NCBI RefSeq assembly: GCF_013009345.1
Contig: NZ_JABELE010000003.1
Location: forward strand, 124,001-188,000
Source of the DNA: Acinetobacter geminorum
GTDB lineage: Bacteria > Pseudomonadota > Gammaproteobacteria > Pseudomonadales > Moraxellaceae
Length of the DNA stretch: 64,000 nt
Direction of reading: 5' to 3'
This document shows positions 28,296 to 38,585 of the stretch, one piece after another. Each line of letters starts with the position of its first letter. Positions within the stretch are counted from its first letter, which is position 1. The notes beneath the pieces are model-generated. The model saw only the letters and a list, made by a program, of their open reading frames with translations, had not been told where the DNA came from and made no database searches. A program made the translations under genes and the position numbers.

Positions 28296-28574
28296 ATGGT
28301 AGGATTTTTAAAAATCATGGTGCCGATCCTATTAATTGTATTTTTATTAATGGGGCTGTGGGTGAGTGTTTTACACTTTCCTTGGGAATGGATGACCTAC
28401 GTTGCAATGGGCTTGGAAGTATTTGTAGCAATGCTTATTTTGCCATTTGAGTTTCAATCTCAGCACGTAACTGGCATTAATAATTTTGGATTTGTCAACT
28501 TAAGTATTTGTTTAGCTTTACTATTGGGTCTAGGACGATTGTTGGTTTGGGTATGGATAAAATTTTTTGCCTGA
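28296..28574 (+). CDS. Small membrane protein, unrecognised
   Basis: 92 residues preceded by a very strong ribosome binding site (AAAGGAG, 28279-28285). Three hydrophobic segments are seen: about 5-25 (IMVPILLIVFLLMGLWVSVL), 31-49 (MTYVAMGLEVFVAMLILPF) and 66-88 (FVNLSICLALLLGLGRLLVWVW). No charged catalytic residues. I do not recognise the family. It lies between aceF and the manganese riboswitch; the riboswitch has its own promoter, so the two need not be linked. The strong ribosome binding site and frame make it likely to be real. Confidence 0.7.
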   Translation: MVGFLKIMVPILLIVFLLMGLWVSVLHFPWEWMTYVAMGLEVFVAMLILPFEFQSQHVTGINNFGFVNLSICLALLLGLGRLLVWVWIKFFA

Positions 28575-28578
28575 ATGT

Positions 28579-28606
28579 TTGAAAAATAGAACTACTCGAA
28601 TATAAT
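28579..28606 (+). promoter_or_regulatory. Sigma-70 promoter for the manganese riboswitch transcript
   Basis: TTGAAA (28579-28584), 16-base spacer, TATAAT (28601-28606). Predicted transcription start about 28613, a few bases before the riboswitch GGGGAGTAG. Confidence 0.8.
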
Positions 28607-28613
28607 AAACGCA

Positions 28614-28775
28614 TACTTCATTGGGGAGTAGCCGCTATTCATTTCTAAATGAATAGGTGATGATCAACATAATTGTTCAACAGAACATGGTCATCATAGC
28701 TTAAACGTCTCATCGTTTCTGAGTTGGCAAGACCTTTGATTTACCACTCTGCAGATATTTGGCTAGCAGGAGGGG
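28614..28775 (+). ncRNA. yybP-ykoY manganese riboswitch
   Basis: The leader contains the conserved 5' element TTGGGGAGTAGCC, an intervening stem (CTATTCATT/AATGAATAG), and the conserved 3' element GGCAAGACCTTTGAT. These are the signature loops of the yybP-ykoY (Mn2+-sensing) class and the gene controlled is a UPF0016 manganese-exporter homologue, a standard pairing. The 5' end follows a TATAAT promoter by a few bases. The 3' boundary is approximate; the expression platform probably includes the 28760-28801 hairpin. Confidence 0.88.
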
Positions 28776-28801
28776 TAGGTCATGGGCATTTATGCTAGCC
28801 A
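28760..28801 (+). promoter_or_regulatory. Hairpin enclosing a Shine-Dalgarno and an alternative start codon
   Basis: TGGCTAGCA (28760-28768) and TGCTAGCCA (28793-28801) form a perfect 9-bp stem. The loop contains GGAGGGG and the ATG at 28782. It follows the riboswitch aptamer directly and is a plausible expression platform controlling translation. Confidence 0.5.
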
Positions 28802-28811
28802 GAGAAACGAC

Positions 28812-29387
28812 ATGCAAGAATTTCTGATTTCTACTTCGATTGTTGCCCTTGCTGAAATGGGCGATAAAACTCAATTATTGGCCCTTTTACTGTCTGCACG
28901 TTTCCGTAAGCCAATCCCTATTCTTATTGCGATTCTTTTAGCTACTCTAATTAATCATGGTATTTCTGCTGTACTTGGACAGTGGATTACGACCGTGTTG
29001 AGCCCCGAAATTTTAGTCTGGGTTCTTGCAGCTGGCTTCATTGGTATGGCTTTCTGGATGCTTATTCCAGATAAGTTAGACGATGAAACGGATAGTATTA
29101 ACAGATGGCAAAAATTTGGTGTTTTTGGTGCTACCTTCATCTTATTTTTCTTAGCTGAAATTGGTGACAAAACCCAAATTGCAACAGTCGCTTTAGCTGC
29201 ACGTTATGACAGCATTTTTTGGGTGATGTTAGGTACAACCTTAGGGATGATGATTGCCAATGCGCCAGCTGTATTTATTGGTAATAAATTGGCTGAACGT
29301 TTATCTATCTCGCTCATTCATAAAATTGGTGCTGCTATTTTCTTAATTGTAGGTATCTCTACTTTAGTACAGCATTATTTCTTCTAA
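28812..29387 (+). CDS. UPF0016/TMEM165-GDT1 family manganese exporter
   Basis: 191 residues, six transmembrane helices in two repeats, each with the family signature E-x-G-D-K-T: ALAEMGDKTQL near the N-terminus and FLAEIGDKTQI after the central loop. Homologues (MneA of Vibrio, GDT1/TMEM165) export Mn2+ or Ca2+/Mn2+. The start is ambiguous: ATG 28812 matches the family start (MQEFLISTS), with AGAGAA upstream; ATG 28782 is in frame with AGGAGG eight bases upstream and adds MGIYASQRND. The yybP-ykoY leader supports manganese as substrate. Confidence 0.88.
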   Translation: MQEFLISTSIVALAEMGDKTQLLALLLSARFRKPIPILIAILLATLINHGISAVLGQWITTVLSPEILVWVLAAGFIGMAFWMLIPDKLDDETDSINRWQKFGVFGATFILFFLAEIGDKTQIATVALAARYDSIFWVMLGTTLGMMIANAPAVFIGNKLAERLSISLIHKIGAAIFLIVGISTLVQHYFF

Positions 29388-29403
29388 CGCATTTGAAACT
29401 ACC

Positions 29404-29437
29404 CAAAAAACGCACTCGAATCGAGTGCGTTTTTTTA
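29404..29437. terminator. Bidirectional terminator between the manganese exporter and the TonB receptor
   Basis: AAAAAACGCACTCGA and TCGAGTGCGTTTTTTT around a one-base centre; strong and symmetric, serving both converging genes. Confidence 0.9.
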
Positions 29438-29446
29438 TAGGTAATT

Positions 29447-31603
29447 TTAATAGTTAAATTTCACAGTAAAGTTAATTTGACGTGGATTACCTAAAGTCAC
29501 CAAATTTTCATTTAAGGCACCTGCATAGTAATCTTTATCGAATAGATTACGGATCGCAAGTTGAGCACCCCAATGTCCTGCATCATAGCCAGCTTCTGTA
29601 TCAAATACGGTATAGCCTGGAATATGGACATCTAGCTTATCCATAGTTTTATAGGTTTCACCACGGAATCCACCGCCGACATACCAACCAAGTTTTGAGG
29701 CAGGATCAAATTTATAACGAGCCGACAGACTGTAAGCATGTTCAGGAATATTATCGAGTGCTTTTCCTACATTGCTCACATTTGCATCTTTGCTAATTTC
29801 AGCATCAATTGTGTAGGTATAGGCAGCCGTTAATTTTAAACCTTCTAAAATTTCTGCGCTTAGCTCAGTCTCGATACCACGAGTTAATTGTTCGCCACGC
29901 TGAACTTTCTCACTCGTATTAATTGGATCATTAACTACAACATTCTGACGTTTTAGGTCATACCAAGCGATAGCACCTTGAACTCGTTGATCCGGGCTTT
30001 GTAATTTCATTCCGACTTCAACCTGTTTCCCTTCTTCAGGTTTGAACGGATTGTTATTTACATCAGTACCGCTATTTGGGGTAAACGAGGTGGCATAGCT
30101 GACATAAGGAGCCACAATGTCATTAATGGTATACATCATAGAGGCGCTGCCCGTAAATGCTTCATCAGACTGTTTACTCGTGTTGCTGTTAACCAGACTT
30201 GTAGTTTGAGTTTGCGCCCAGTCTTGACGACCAGATAAGCTTAAAAGTAATTGGTCATTAAGCTGAATACGGTCACGAATATATAATCCTGTGTATTTTA
30301 AGCGGTTAATATCGTGGTTGCTGATAGGATTGGAACAGGTAACAGTTTGCCCATATACAGGAGCATATATGTTTAAATCCCCGACATTACAACGGTTGTT
30401 GGTGTAATCACTTTTTTCCTGAAAGGCATCAACACCTACATTAAGATCGTGCTGCATACCATATAAATCAAACTGTTTATTTAAACGGTTATCGATGGCA
30501 AAGCTTAAATTATCAATAATTTGGTGGCGGCTGTTATTTTTACGACTAATGGTGGTGTAGTTTTTATCTGCCCAAAAGTTGTTGCCCGTGCGAGCAAAGA
30601 CAGCAGTACCATCCATTTCAGTTTTTTGTACGGCAAAGTTCTGATTAAAGTTCCAACCATTATCAAAAGCGTGTTTAAAGGTATAACCTGTGCGGTAAAC
30701 ATCTGCTTCATATTTACCAAAGTTAGGATCGCCAATATATAAACTTCGGTCTATAGCCCCGTTGGGATTGTCTTTTAATGTACCAATGACAGGTAAACCT
30801 TGTTGACGGATGTATTCGCGATGCTGATAGCTTGCGATGACAGAGAGATCAGTGTTATCCCCTAAGTCAAAGTTATAAGAGGGAGAGATGTAGTAATTTT
30901 TAAAATATACATAATCTGTTGGGTCATCTTGGTCTGAGATACGACCATTTAAACGGAAAGCACCTTTTTCACTATTATTAGGACTATAGTTTAAATCGAA
31001 CGTACCTTCTTTAAGGCTGTAGCTGCCATAAGTCATAGTGGCCCGAGCAAAGCTTTCAGCTTGAGGGCGTTTAGTCACTAAGTTGACCATACCTCCTGGA
31101 GCAACCAAACCAAAATTAATAGATGCAGGCCCTTTTAAAACTTGTACCTGATCCATGCCTGATATTTCAGCTGCTACAGATGGAGTTGGAGAGCTTTGAC
31201 CAATTCTTAAACCATCTACATAAACTGAATCAGAAGAAGTTTGTCCTCGAATAATGAAATCATCCCAACCACGACGACCAAGTTTCCCAGCTCCAACACC
31301 TGCAACGCCTTCAAGTGCATCTGTAAGTGTCTTTGCTTGTTTTTGGTCAAGTTGCTCACGGGTCACCACTGAAACCGACTGAGCAATTTTAAATAAAGGT
31401 GCGTCTGATTTTAAGGCAGAGTTTGCTTTCGTTGCGACGTAAGGTGAAGAGCTTTCTTTTTGCGCTTGAACAGAAATAGTGGGGAGAACACTGGTTGAGT
31501 TTTGTTGTTCTGTCATTTCTTCAGCGTGACTTGCTGTCATCGAAGTAAAAATAGCAACTGCTAACAATGTTTTTGATGTTGAAAAACGGAAGGGTTGATT
31601 CAT
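29447..31603 (-). CDS. TonB-dependent siderophore receptor
   Basis: 718 residues with a signal peptide (MNQPFRFSTSKTLLAVAIFTSMTASHA), TonB-box-like LPTISVQAQ, a plug with SVSVVTREQLDQ, WDDFIIRGQ, MDQVQVLKGPASINFGLVAPGGMVNLVTKRP, and a 22-strand-type barrel ending RQINFTVKFNY. The APGGMVNLVTKRP form is common in hydroxamate (FhuE/FhuA-like) receptors, but the ligand is not assignable by eye. ATG 31603 has AGG upstream; the longer frame begins at a GTG. A Fur box precedes it. Monocistronic. Confidence 0.87.
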   Translation of the reverse strand: MNQPFRFSTSKTLLAVAIFTSMTASHAEEMTEQQNSTSVLPTISVQAQKESSSPYVATKANSALKSDAPLFKIAQSVSVVTREQLDQKQAKTLTDALEGVAGVGAGKLGRRGWDDFIIRGQTSSDSVYVDGLRIGQSSPTPSVAAEISGMDQVQVLKGPASINFGLVAPGGMVNLVTKRPQAESFARATMTYGSYSLKEGTFDLNYSPNNSEKGAFRLNGRISDQDDPTDYVYFKNYYISPSYNFDLGDNTDLSVIASYQHREYIRQQGLPVIGTLKDNPNGAIDRSLYIGDPNFGKYEADVYRTGYTFKHAFDNGWNFNQNFAVQKTEMDGTAVFARTGNNFWADKNYTTISRKNNSRHQIIDNLSFAIDNRLNKQFDLYGMQHDLNVGVDAFQEKSDYTNNRCNVGDLNIYAPVYGQTVTCSNPISNHDINRLKYTGLYIRDRIQLNDQLLLSLSGRQDWAQTQTTSLVNSNTSKQSDEAFTGSASMMYTINDIVAPYVSYATSFTPNSGTDVNNNPFKPEEGKQVEVGMKLQSPDQRVQGAIAWYDLKRQNVVVNDPINTSEKVQRGEQLTRGIETELSAEILEGLKLTAAYTYTIDAEISKDANVSNVGKALDNIPEHAYSLSARYKFDPASKLGWYVGGGFRGETYKTMDKLDVHIPGYTVFDTEAGYDAGHWGAQLAIRNLFDKDYYAGALNENLVTLGNPRQINFTVKFNY

Positions 31604-31633
31604 GGGAGGCCTAAGCAGCACAAAAAGTAAATT

Positions 31634-31652
31634 TGATAATGAGAATTATTTT
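31634..31652 (-). promoter_or_regulatory. Fur box upstream of the second TonB receptor
   Basis: TGATAATGAGAATTATTTT matches GATAATGATAATCATTATC with few mismatches, 31 bases upstream of the receptor start. Confidence 0.7.
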
Positions 31653-31829
31653 AATTTATTGTGGGTTAATTTTAAATAACATTATGATTCAGTTATAAAA
31701 TAAGAAAACCAAAATCAATTTTAAAATATTATGAGAAAGATAAAGTAATTCATTGCATGAGTTGTTGAATCCCATTATTTTATTATGGATATAAAAATAT
31801 CTAATATTTAAAGTTTTTTGGGGAATTGT

Positions 31830-32627
31830 ATGGGGTTTGAAAAAACAACATCGCAGATATTATTTGATAATGGCGTACATAAATGTATTAGTTTTACCAG
31901 CTTGGTTAAAGGGGAAGGCATTCAAGCCAATCAATTTTTAATTATTGATCATGAACGCGCTGCTGTAATCGACCCAGGTGGCGATTTGACCTATGTTCCA
32001 TTAACGATGGAGTTGAATAAATATACACGTTTGAAAAATCTGGACTATGTGATGGCCTCGCATCAAGATCCGGACATTATTACTTCAATGCCACGCTGGC
32101 TGGTTTATACCGATGCTAAAGTCGTTGCATCAAAATTATGGGCACGTTTTTTACCACACCTAAATTCCTCATTTATGAGTGAGCGTATGAAAGGGAATTG
32201 GGAAGACCGTCTTATTGAATTACCCGACCGCGGCCAAGTGATTACTCTAGGAGAATCCAAGCTTGTGGTAGTTCCAGCTCACTTCTTACATTCGGTGGGT
32301 AATTTTCAGTTTTATGATCCAGTTGCCAAAATTTTATTTTCTGGCGATATGGGTGCCTCGATTGTTGAGGATGCTAATCAGCCTTTAAAAGATTTCGATA
32401 CCCACGTTATGAAAATGAAGGCTTTTCACCAACGCTATATGTGTTCCAATAAGGTTATCCGTTTGTGGGTTAACATGGTGCGGCAAATGGATATTGAAAT
32501 GATCGTTCCTCAGCATGGAAGTCCATTTATTGGTAAAGAAATGGTCAATCAGTTTTTAGACTGGATTGAGACCTTGCCATGCGGCGTAGATTTAATGAAT
32601 GAGCAAATTTTTAGCTGTCCAACTTAA
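31830..32627 (+). CDS. ODP/flavodiiron-like metallo-beta-lactamase-fold protein
   Basis: 265 residues. Metal-binding pattern: HQDPD at 78-82 (H-x-[E/D]-x-D in place of HxHxDH), HFLHS 151-155, SGDMGAS with Asp173 and PQHGSPF with His229. This is the oxygen-binding di-iron (ODP) arrangement seen in flavodiiron proteins and chemotaxis oxygen sensors, but without an attached flavodoxin or receiver domain. It may bind O2 or NO, or be a hydrolase; I cannot tell which. ATG 31830 has GGGGAA upstream. It precedes the cysteine-cluster gene by 90 bases. Confidence 0.8.
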   Translation: MGFEKTTSQILFDNGVHKCISFTSLVKGEGIQANQFLIIDHERAAVIDPGGDLTYVPLTMELNKYTRLKNLDYVMASHQDPDIITSMPRWLVYTDAKVVASKLWARFLPHLNSSFMSERMKGNWEDRLIELPDRGQVITLGESKLVVVPAHFLHSVGNFQFYDPVAKILFSGDMGASIVEDANQPLKDFDTHVMKMKAFHQRYMCSNKVIRLWVNMVRQMDIEMIVPQHGSPFIGKEMVNQFLDWIETLPCGVDLMNEQIFSCPT

Positions 32628-32717
32628 AAAATGAGGTCCATTATCTTGAGTCGGAATTGAAATTTTTTTAGTATTTTTCGTCGCAGAAAAACCTTTGATG
32701 ACGAGAATTTGAATAAA

Positions 32718-33083
32718 ATGTTATCTCAAGTTGCGACTCCAGATGAGTGCCTACGCTGTGGGGCATGTTGTGCACATTTTCGGGTTTCATTTTACTGGGC
32801 TGAGGCCGAGTTAATGGATGAACATCTCGTTGAACCTTTAACACCTGTTTATTCTTGTATGCGTGGAACTAATCGGGCTCAGCCACGTTGTCAGGCTTTG
32901 ACAGGTGAAATTGGTAAAGAGGTGGGGTGTTCTATTTATGCTGTACGTAGTTCTACCTGTAGAGAAGTGCAGGTGGGAGATGAGCAGTGTAATAAAGCTC
33001 GTTTGGCGCACCAGCTTATTCCTCTTATTCGTATTAACCCAGCCGATTCTGAAAATGATCATGACTATGATCAGGTGAGTTAA
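32718..33083 (+). CDS. YkgJ-family cysteine-cluster protein
   Basis: 121 residues with the N-terminal motif CLRCGACC (Cys11, 14, 17, 18) and further cysteines in YSCMRG, RCQAL, GCSIY, STCREV and EQCNKA, the arrangement of the YkgJ/UPF0153 zinc- or iron-chelating family. Function unknown; metal binding is presumed. ATG 32718 is used; the upstream in-frame TTG is less likely. Cytoplasmic. It lies between the ODP-type gene and guaB but has its own gap on both sides. Confidence 0.85.
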   Translation: MLSQVATPDECLRCGACCAHFRVSFYWAEAELMDEHLVEPLTPVYSCMRGTNRAQPRCQALTGEIGKEVGCSIYAVRSSTCREVQVGDEQCNKARLAHQLIPLIRINPADSENDHDYDQVS

Positions 33084-33191
33084 ATATGAGCTAACACAAT
33101 AATAAGTGAGAAATATTTAGAGTAGGCGAATATCTATTGCTGAAAAAGGCAAAGATAATATGAAAATTGCATTGAAATTTGTTTATAATAG

Positions 33192-34685
<1,494 letters not shown>

Positions 34686-34708
34686 ATTTTCGTAACCAAA
34701 ACAATGAA

Positions 34709-34741
34709 GAAAGCCGTCATTACACTGACGGCTTTTTGTTT
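34709..34741 (+). terminator. Terminator after guaB
   Basis: AAAGCCGTCA, loop TTACAC, TGACGGCTTTTTG; 24 bases after the stop. Confidence 0.9.
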
Positions 34742-34834
34742 TTGGTGTAAAGTAAATCTGACGAAAAGAAATATGGCGGAATGGCCATATATGAAGTAAG
34801 CCACGGCTGAAGTGGCGTAAAAATGAGATAAGCT

Positions 34835-36172
34835 ATGAGTTATTTTGGAACGGATGGTATTCGTGGAAAATTTGGGCAAATGCCTATTACTCCAGAGTTT
34901 GCTTTAAAACTCGGTTTTGCTGCAGGGAAGGTATTAAAACGAACGAGTCCAAAAAATAAGCCACTTGTTGTATTAGGAAAAGACACTCGTTTATCTGGTT
35001 ATATTTTAGAGTCTGCTTTGCAGGCGGGGTTAAACGCTGCTGGCGTATATGTTCATTTACTTGGCCCATTACCAACCCCAGCAATTGCGCACCTTACTCG
35101 TGCTTTACATGCGCATGCAGGTATCGTGATTTCTGCATCGCACAACCCATATTTTGATAATGGGATTAAATTTTTCTCAAGCGAAGGAAAAAAATTACCA
35201 GATGCTCTACAAGAAGAAATTAACCTCGAATTAGAAAAAGATTTGTTTATTGAGGACACCGCAAACTTAGGTAAAAGTGTTCGTGTAAATGATGCGAATG
35301 GTCGCTATATCGAATTTTGTAAATCTACTTTCCCTTACCACTTTGACTTAAATAATTTAAAGATCGTATTAGACTGTGCTCATGGTGCAGCATATAGTGT
35401 TGGTCCTTCGGTTTTCCGTGAGTTAGGGGCAAAAGTTGTTGCTTTATATAATGAGCCAGATGGTTTAAATATTAATGAAGGTTGTGGTTCAACACATCCT
35501 GAAAACCTACAAAAAGCTGTCGTTGAGCACCAAGCAGATTTAGGGATTGCCTTTGATGGTGATGCTGACCGTGTCGTAATGGTTGATAAGTTTGGTAACT
35601 TAATTGATGGCGACCATATTTTATATATTTTAGCGACTCAGGCTCAAAATAAGCCAGCAGGCGTAGTCGGTACTGTCATGAGTAACATGGCACTCGAAGT
35701 TGCACTTGAAAAAGCGAATGTTGGTTTTGTTCGTGCTAAGGTTGGCGACCGATATGTATTACAAGCTTTAGAAGAAAATGGTTGGGTTACTGGTGGGGAA
35801 CCATCTGGCCATATTCTAACTTTAGATAAGAGTACGACAGGTGATGCGATTATTGCAGCCCTTCAAGTTTTAACCGTGATGGTCGAGCAAAATAAAGCTC
35901 TTCATGAATTGGTTCAAGATTTTAAATTATTCCCACAAATTCTTGTGAATTTACGTTTAGAACAAATGCTTGATCCGTATTCTATTCCTGCATTGGTTGC
36001 CGAGTTTGATAAAGCAGAAGCACAGCTCAAAGGCCGTGGACGTATCTTGATTCGTAAGTCAGGAACAGAACCTGTTATTCGAGTTATGGTCGAAGGTGAT
36101 GATGAGCAAGAAGTGAATGCTTTAGCTCAGCATTTAGCAGATTCAGTTCGTTCACAAGCACAAGTCGCATAA
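34835..36172 (+). CDS. glmM: Phosphoglucosamine mutase
   Basis: 445 residues; converts glucosamine-6-phosphate to glucosamine-1-phosphate for UDP-GlcNAc. Active serine Ser102 in [15 protein letters not shown], metal loop [12 protein letters not shown], substrate loop GGEPSGHI and phosphate loop [12 protein letters not shown] are intact. It is followed by pdxH (10 bases) and recJ, forming an operon that combines cell wall precursor, cofactor and repair functions. Confidence 0.97.
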   Translation: MSYFGTDGIRGKFGQMPITPEFALKLGFAAGKVLKRTSPKNKPLVVLGKDTRLSGYILESALQAGLNAAGVYVHLLGPLPTPAIAHLTRALHAHAGIVISASHNPYFDNGIKFFSSEGKKLPDALQEEINLELEKDLFIEDTANLGKSVRVNDANGRYIEFCKSTFPYHFDLNNLKIVLDCAHGAAYSVGPSVFRELGAKVVALYNEPDGLNINEGCGSTHPENLQKAVVEHQADLGIAFDGDADRVVMVDKFGNLIDGDHILYILATQAQNKPAGVVGTVMSNMALEVALEKANVGFVRAKVGDRYVLQALEENGWVTGGEPSGHILTLDKSTTGDAIIAALQVLTVMVEQNKALHELVQDFKLFPQILVNLRLEQMLDPYSIPALVAEFDKAEAQLKGRGRILIRKSGTEPVIRVMVEGDDEQEVNALAQHLADSVRSQAQVA

Positions 36173-36182
36173 GGTGCATGAC

Positions 36183-36839
36183 ATGAGTGATGTCATTAAA
36201 GATTTAAGTGAATTACGCTTAAGCTACGAGCAAGGAGAATTGCATGAGGGGCAAGTTGAATCTAATCCTCATCAGCAGTTTCTTGGTTGGTTTAACCATG
36301 CTCTAGCAGCCAATTTGCATGAACCCTATGCAATGTCATTAGCGACAGCAAGCGCGAATGGCAGACCTCATGTTCGAACAGTTTTGTTACGTGGGGCTAC
36401 AGAAGCTGGGTATGATTTTTATACTAACTACGACAGTCAGAAAGGTATTGATTTGGCAGAAAATCCATATGCCGAATTATTATTTTACTGGCCAAGTCTA
36501 GAGCGTCAGGTACGAGTTGGTGGTCATGTAGTCAAAATTGCTGAGCAAGAATCTACAGATTACTATCGTAAACGACCACGTGATAGCCAGATTGCAGCGC
36601 ATATCAGTACTCCGCAAAGTGGTAAGATTGAAAGTCGCGAGCTGTTACAGAAACGTTTTCAAGAGTTACAACAGCAAGTTACAAATTGTGAAGTACTTGA
36701 TAAGCCAGAGTTCTGGGGAGGCTATCGTTTGCAGCCAGATTATTATGAATTCTGGCAAGGGCGACCAAATCGTTTACATGACCGCTTGAGTTATGAAAAA
36801 ATCGACGGTCAATGGATGCTGCACCGACTGATGCCTTAA
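36183..36839 (+). CDS. pdxH: Pyridoxamine 5'-phosphate oxidase
   Basis: 218 residues; FMN enzyme producing pyridoxal 5'-phosphate. Family landmarks: MSLATASANGRPHVRTVLLRG, FYTNYDSQKG, LLFYWPSLERQVRV and the C-terminal PDYYEFWQGRPNRLHDRLSY. AAGG eight bases before ATG 36183 decides the start over GTG 36174. Its TAA is followed immediately by the recJ ATG. Confidence 0.96.
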   Translation: MSDVIKDLSELRLSYEQGELHEGQVESNPHQQFLGWFNHALAANLHEPYAMSLATASANGRPHVRTVLLRGATEAGYDFYTNYDSQKGIDLAENPYAELLFYWPSLERQVRVGGHVVKIAEQESTDYYRKRPRDSQIAAHISTPQSGKIESRELLQKRFQELQQQVTNCEVLDKPEFWGGYRLQPDYYEFWQGRPNRLHDRLSYEKIDGQWMLHRLMP

Positions 36840-38540
36840 ATGACAAAAATACAAATCAAACAAAGACCTTTATTGACACGCCCTGAACAATTTCAGGGCG
36901 TGCCTTCGTTTATTGCCGAAATTTTGGCAAGGCGTGGGGTACAATCTGAACAGGAATTAGAGTTAAAGCTTAAGAATTTGTTAGCTCCACAGCTCAAGGG
37001 ATTAGAGATAGCTGTGGCCTTAATAGATCAAGCCATTGATGAGCAAAAAAAAATTGTTATTGTTGGCGACTACGATGCCGATGGCGCAACCAGCACAGCT
37101 TTAATGGTATTGGTGCTTCGCGATATGGGAGCACAAGTCGACTATTTGGTTCCAGACCGATTTAAATACGGTTATGGACTTACCCCTGCAATTGCAGAGC
37201 TTGCACATCAAACTTATCAACCCGATTTATTAATTACTGTCGATAATGGGATTTCCAGCCATGCTGGTGTTGATGCGGCACATGCACTGGGCATGCAAGT
37301 GGTTATTACAGATCACCATTTAACCACTAAAGAAACACCACTTGCAGAAGCAGTTGTAAACCCAAATCAGTTAGGTTGTGAGTTCCCAAGTAAGGCGCTT
37401 GCAGGTGTTGGCGTTGCATTTTATGTACTGGCCAATTTAGCAAGTTTACGTAACAAGCAAAACAAAAGTACAAGTAAAGTCACTCAATATCTAGACTTGG
37501 TTGCTTTAGGAACATATGCGGATGTTGCTGTCCTAGATTATAACAACCGTATTTTGGTCGACGCAGGCGTAAAACGTATTCAACAACATCAATGCCGAGT
37601 CGGAATATTGGCGTTGCTAGATATTGCTGGCCGTGAAGCTTCGTCTTTGCGTGCACAAGATTTAGGTTTTGTTTTAGGTCCGCGTATTAACGCTGCTGGA
37701 CGCATGGAGAGCATGCGTATAGGCATTGAATGTTTATTAGCTGACACAATGGAATCTGCCTATCCAATCGCGAGACAGTTAAATCAATTAAATATAGAGC
37801 GTCGTCAAATCGAAGGGGAAATGAAGCAACAAGCCTTATCTGCTTTAGATGGCTTGCAGCTCTCAAAAGAAGACGTTCCTCCGGCTCTTGTACTTTTTGA
37901 AGAAAACTGGCATCAAGGCGTGATCGGGATTGTGGCAGGGCGTTTAAAAGAACAGTTTCATCGCCCCACTATTGTGTTTGCACCTGATGAAGATGGTATT
38001 CATATAAAAGGATCAGCACGTTCAATTGATGGCGTGCATATTCGAGATACGATTGAACAGGTTGCTGAACAACATCCAGAATTGGTGAGCCATTTTGGTG
38101 GGCATGCAGCAGCAGCAGGTTTAACCATACGTAAAGAAAACTTCGAAGCTTTTAAAACAGCATTTACCAATTGCATTGCAGCAATGGAAGAATCTTTGTT
38201 TCAAGCAACGCTATGGACGGATGGGGAATTACCAGCTTCGGCTTTGCAACTAAATACATTAGATTGGATAGAACAGCTTGGTCCATGGGGACAAAAATTC
38301 CCTTTTCCTCAGTTTGAGGGGCATTTTAAAGTTATTGATTATCGCTGGCTTAAAGAAACGCATTTGAAGCTTAAATTAGCACTGGACCAATACAGTTTTG
38401 ATGCCATTGCTTTTAATGCAGTGGGCCGTTTTGAATTTGACCCAATGCGCGATTATGTACATTTGGTCTATGAAATAGATCGTAATGCATTTAATGGTAA
38501 TGTGAATTTACAATTACGCATCGTACATTTAAACCAATAA
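36840..38540 (+). CDS. recJ: Single-strand-specific 5'-3' exonuclease RecJ
   Basis: 566 residues; DHH-family nuclease acting in RecF-pathway repair and mismatch excision. Motifs: VGDYDADGATSTALM (motif I), TVDNGISSHAGV, VITDHHL (DHH), NPNQLGC, ARSIDGVHIRD and SHFGGHAAAAGLTI (DHHA1 domain). It begins directly at the pdxH stop codon (TAAATG), indicating translational coupling. Confidence 0.97.
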   Translation: MTKIQIKQRPLLTRPEQFQGVPSFIAEILARRGVQSEQELELKLKNLLAPQLKGLEIAVALIDQAIDEQKKIVIVGDYDADGATSTALMVLVLRDMGAQVDYLVPDRFKYGYGLTPAIAELAHQTYQPDLLITVDNGISSHAGVDAAHALGMQVVITDHHLTTKETPLAEAVVNPNQLGCEFPSKALAGVGVAFYVLANLASLRNKQNKSTSKVTQYLDLVALGTYADVAVLDYNNRILVDAGVKRIQQHQCRVGILALLDIAGREASSLRAQDLGFVLGPRINAAGRMESMRIGIECLLADTMESAYPIARQLNQLNIERRQIEGEMKQQALSALDGLQLSKEDVPPALVLFEENWHQGVIGIVAGRLKEQFHRPTIVFAPDEDGIHIKGSARSIDGVHIRDTIEQVAEQHPELVSHFGGHAAAAGLTIRKENFEAFKTAFTNCIAAMEESLFQATLWTDGELPASALQLNTLDWIEQLGPWGQKFPFPQFEGHFKVIDYRWLKETHLKLKLALDQYSFDAIAFNAVGRFEFDPMRDYVHLVYEIDRNAFNGNVNLQLRIVHLNQ

Positions 38541-38569
38541 AAAAATCCGCTCAATTGAGCAGATTTTTT
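38539..38569. terminator. Bidirectional terminator between recJ and the porin gene
   Basis: AAAAAAATCCGCTCAA and TTGAGCAGATTTTTT with one internal mismatch; A and T tracts on both sides. Confidence 0.85.
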
Positions 38570-38585
38570 ATGACTTTAGGTTTGA

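Noticed and set aside
28241..28450. 69-codon plus-strand frame before the small membrane protein
   Set aside because: It overlaps the better-supported 28296-28574 gene, which has AAAGGAG directly upstream and a membrane-protein composition.
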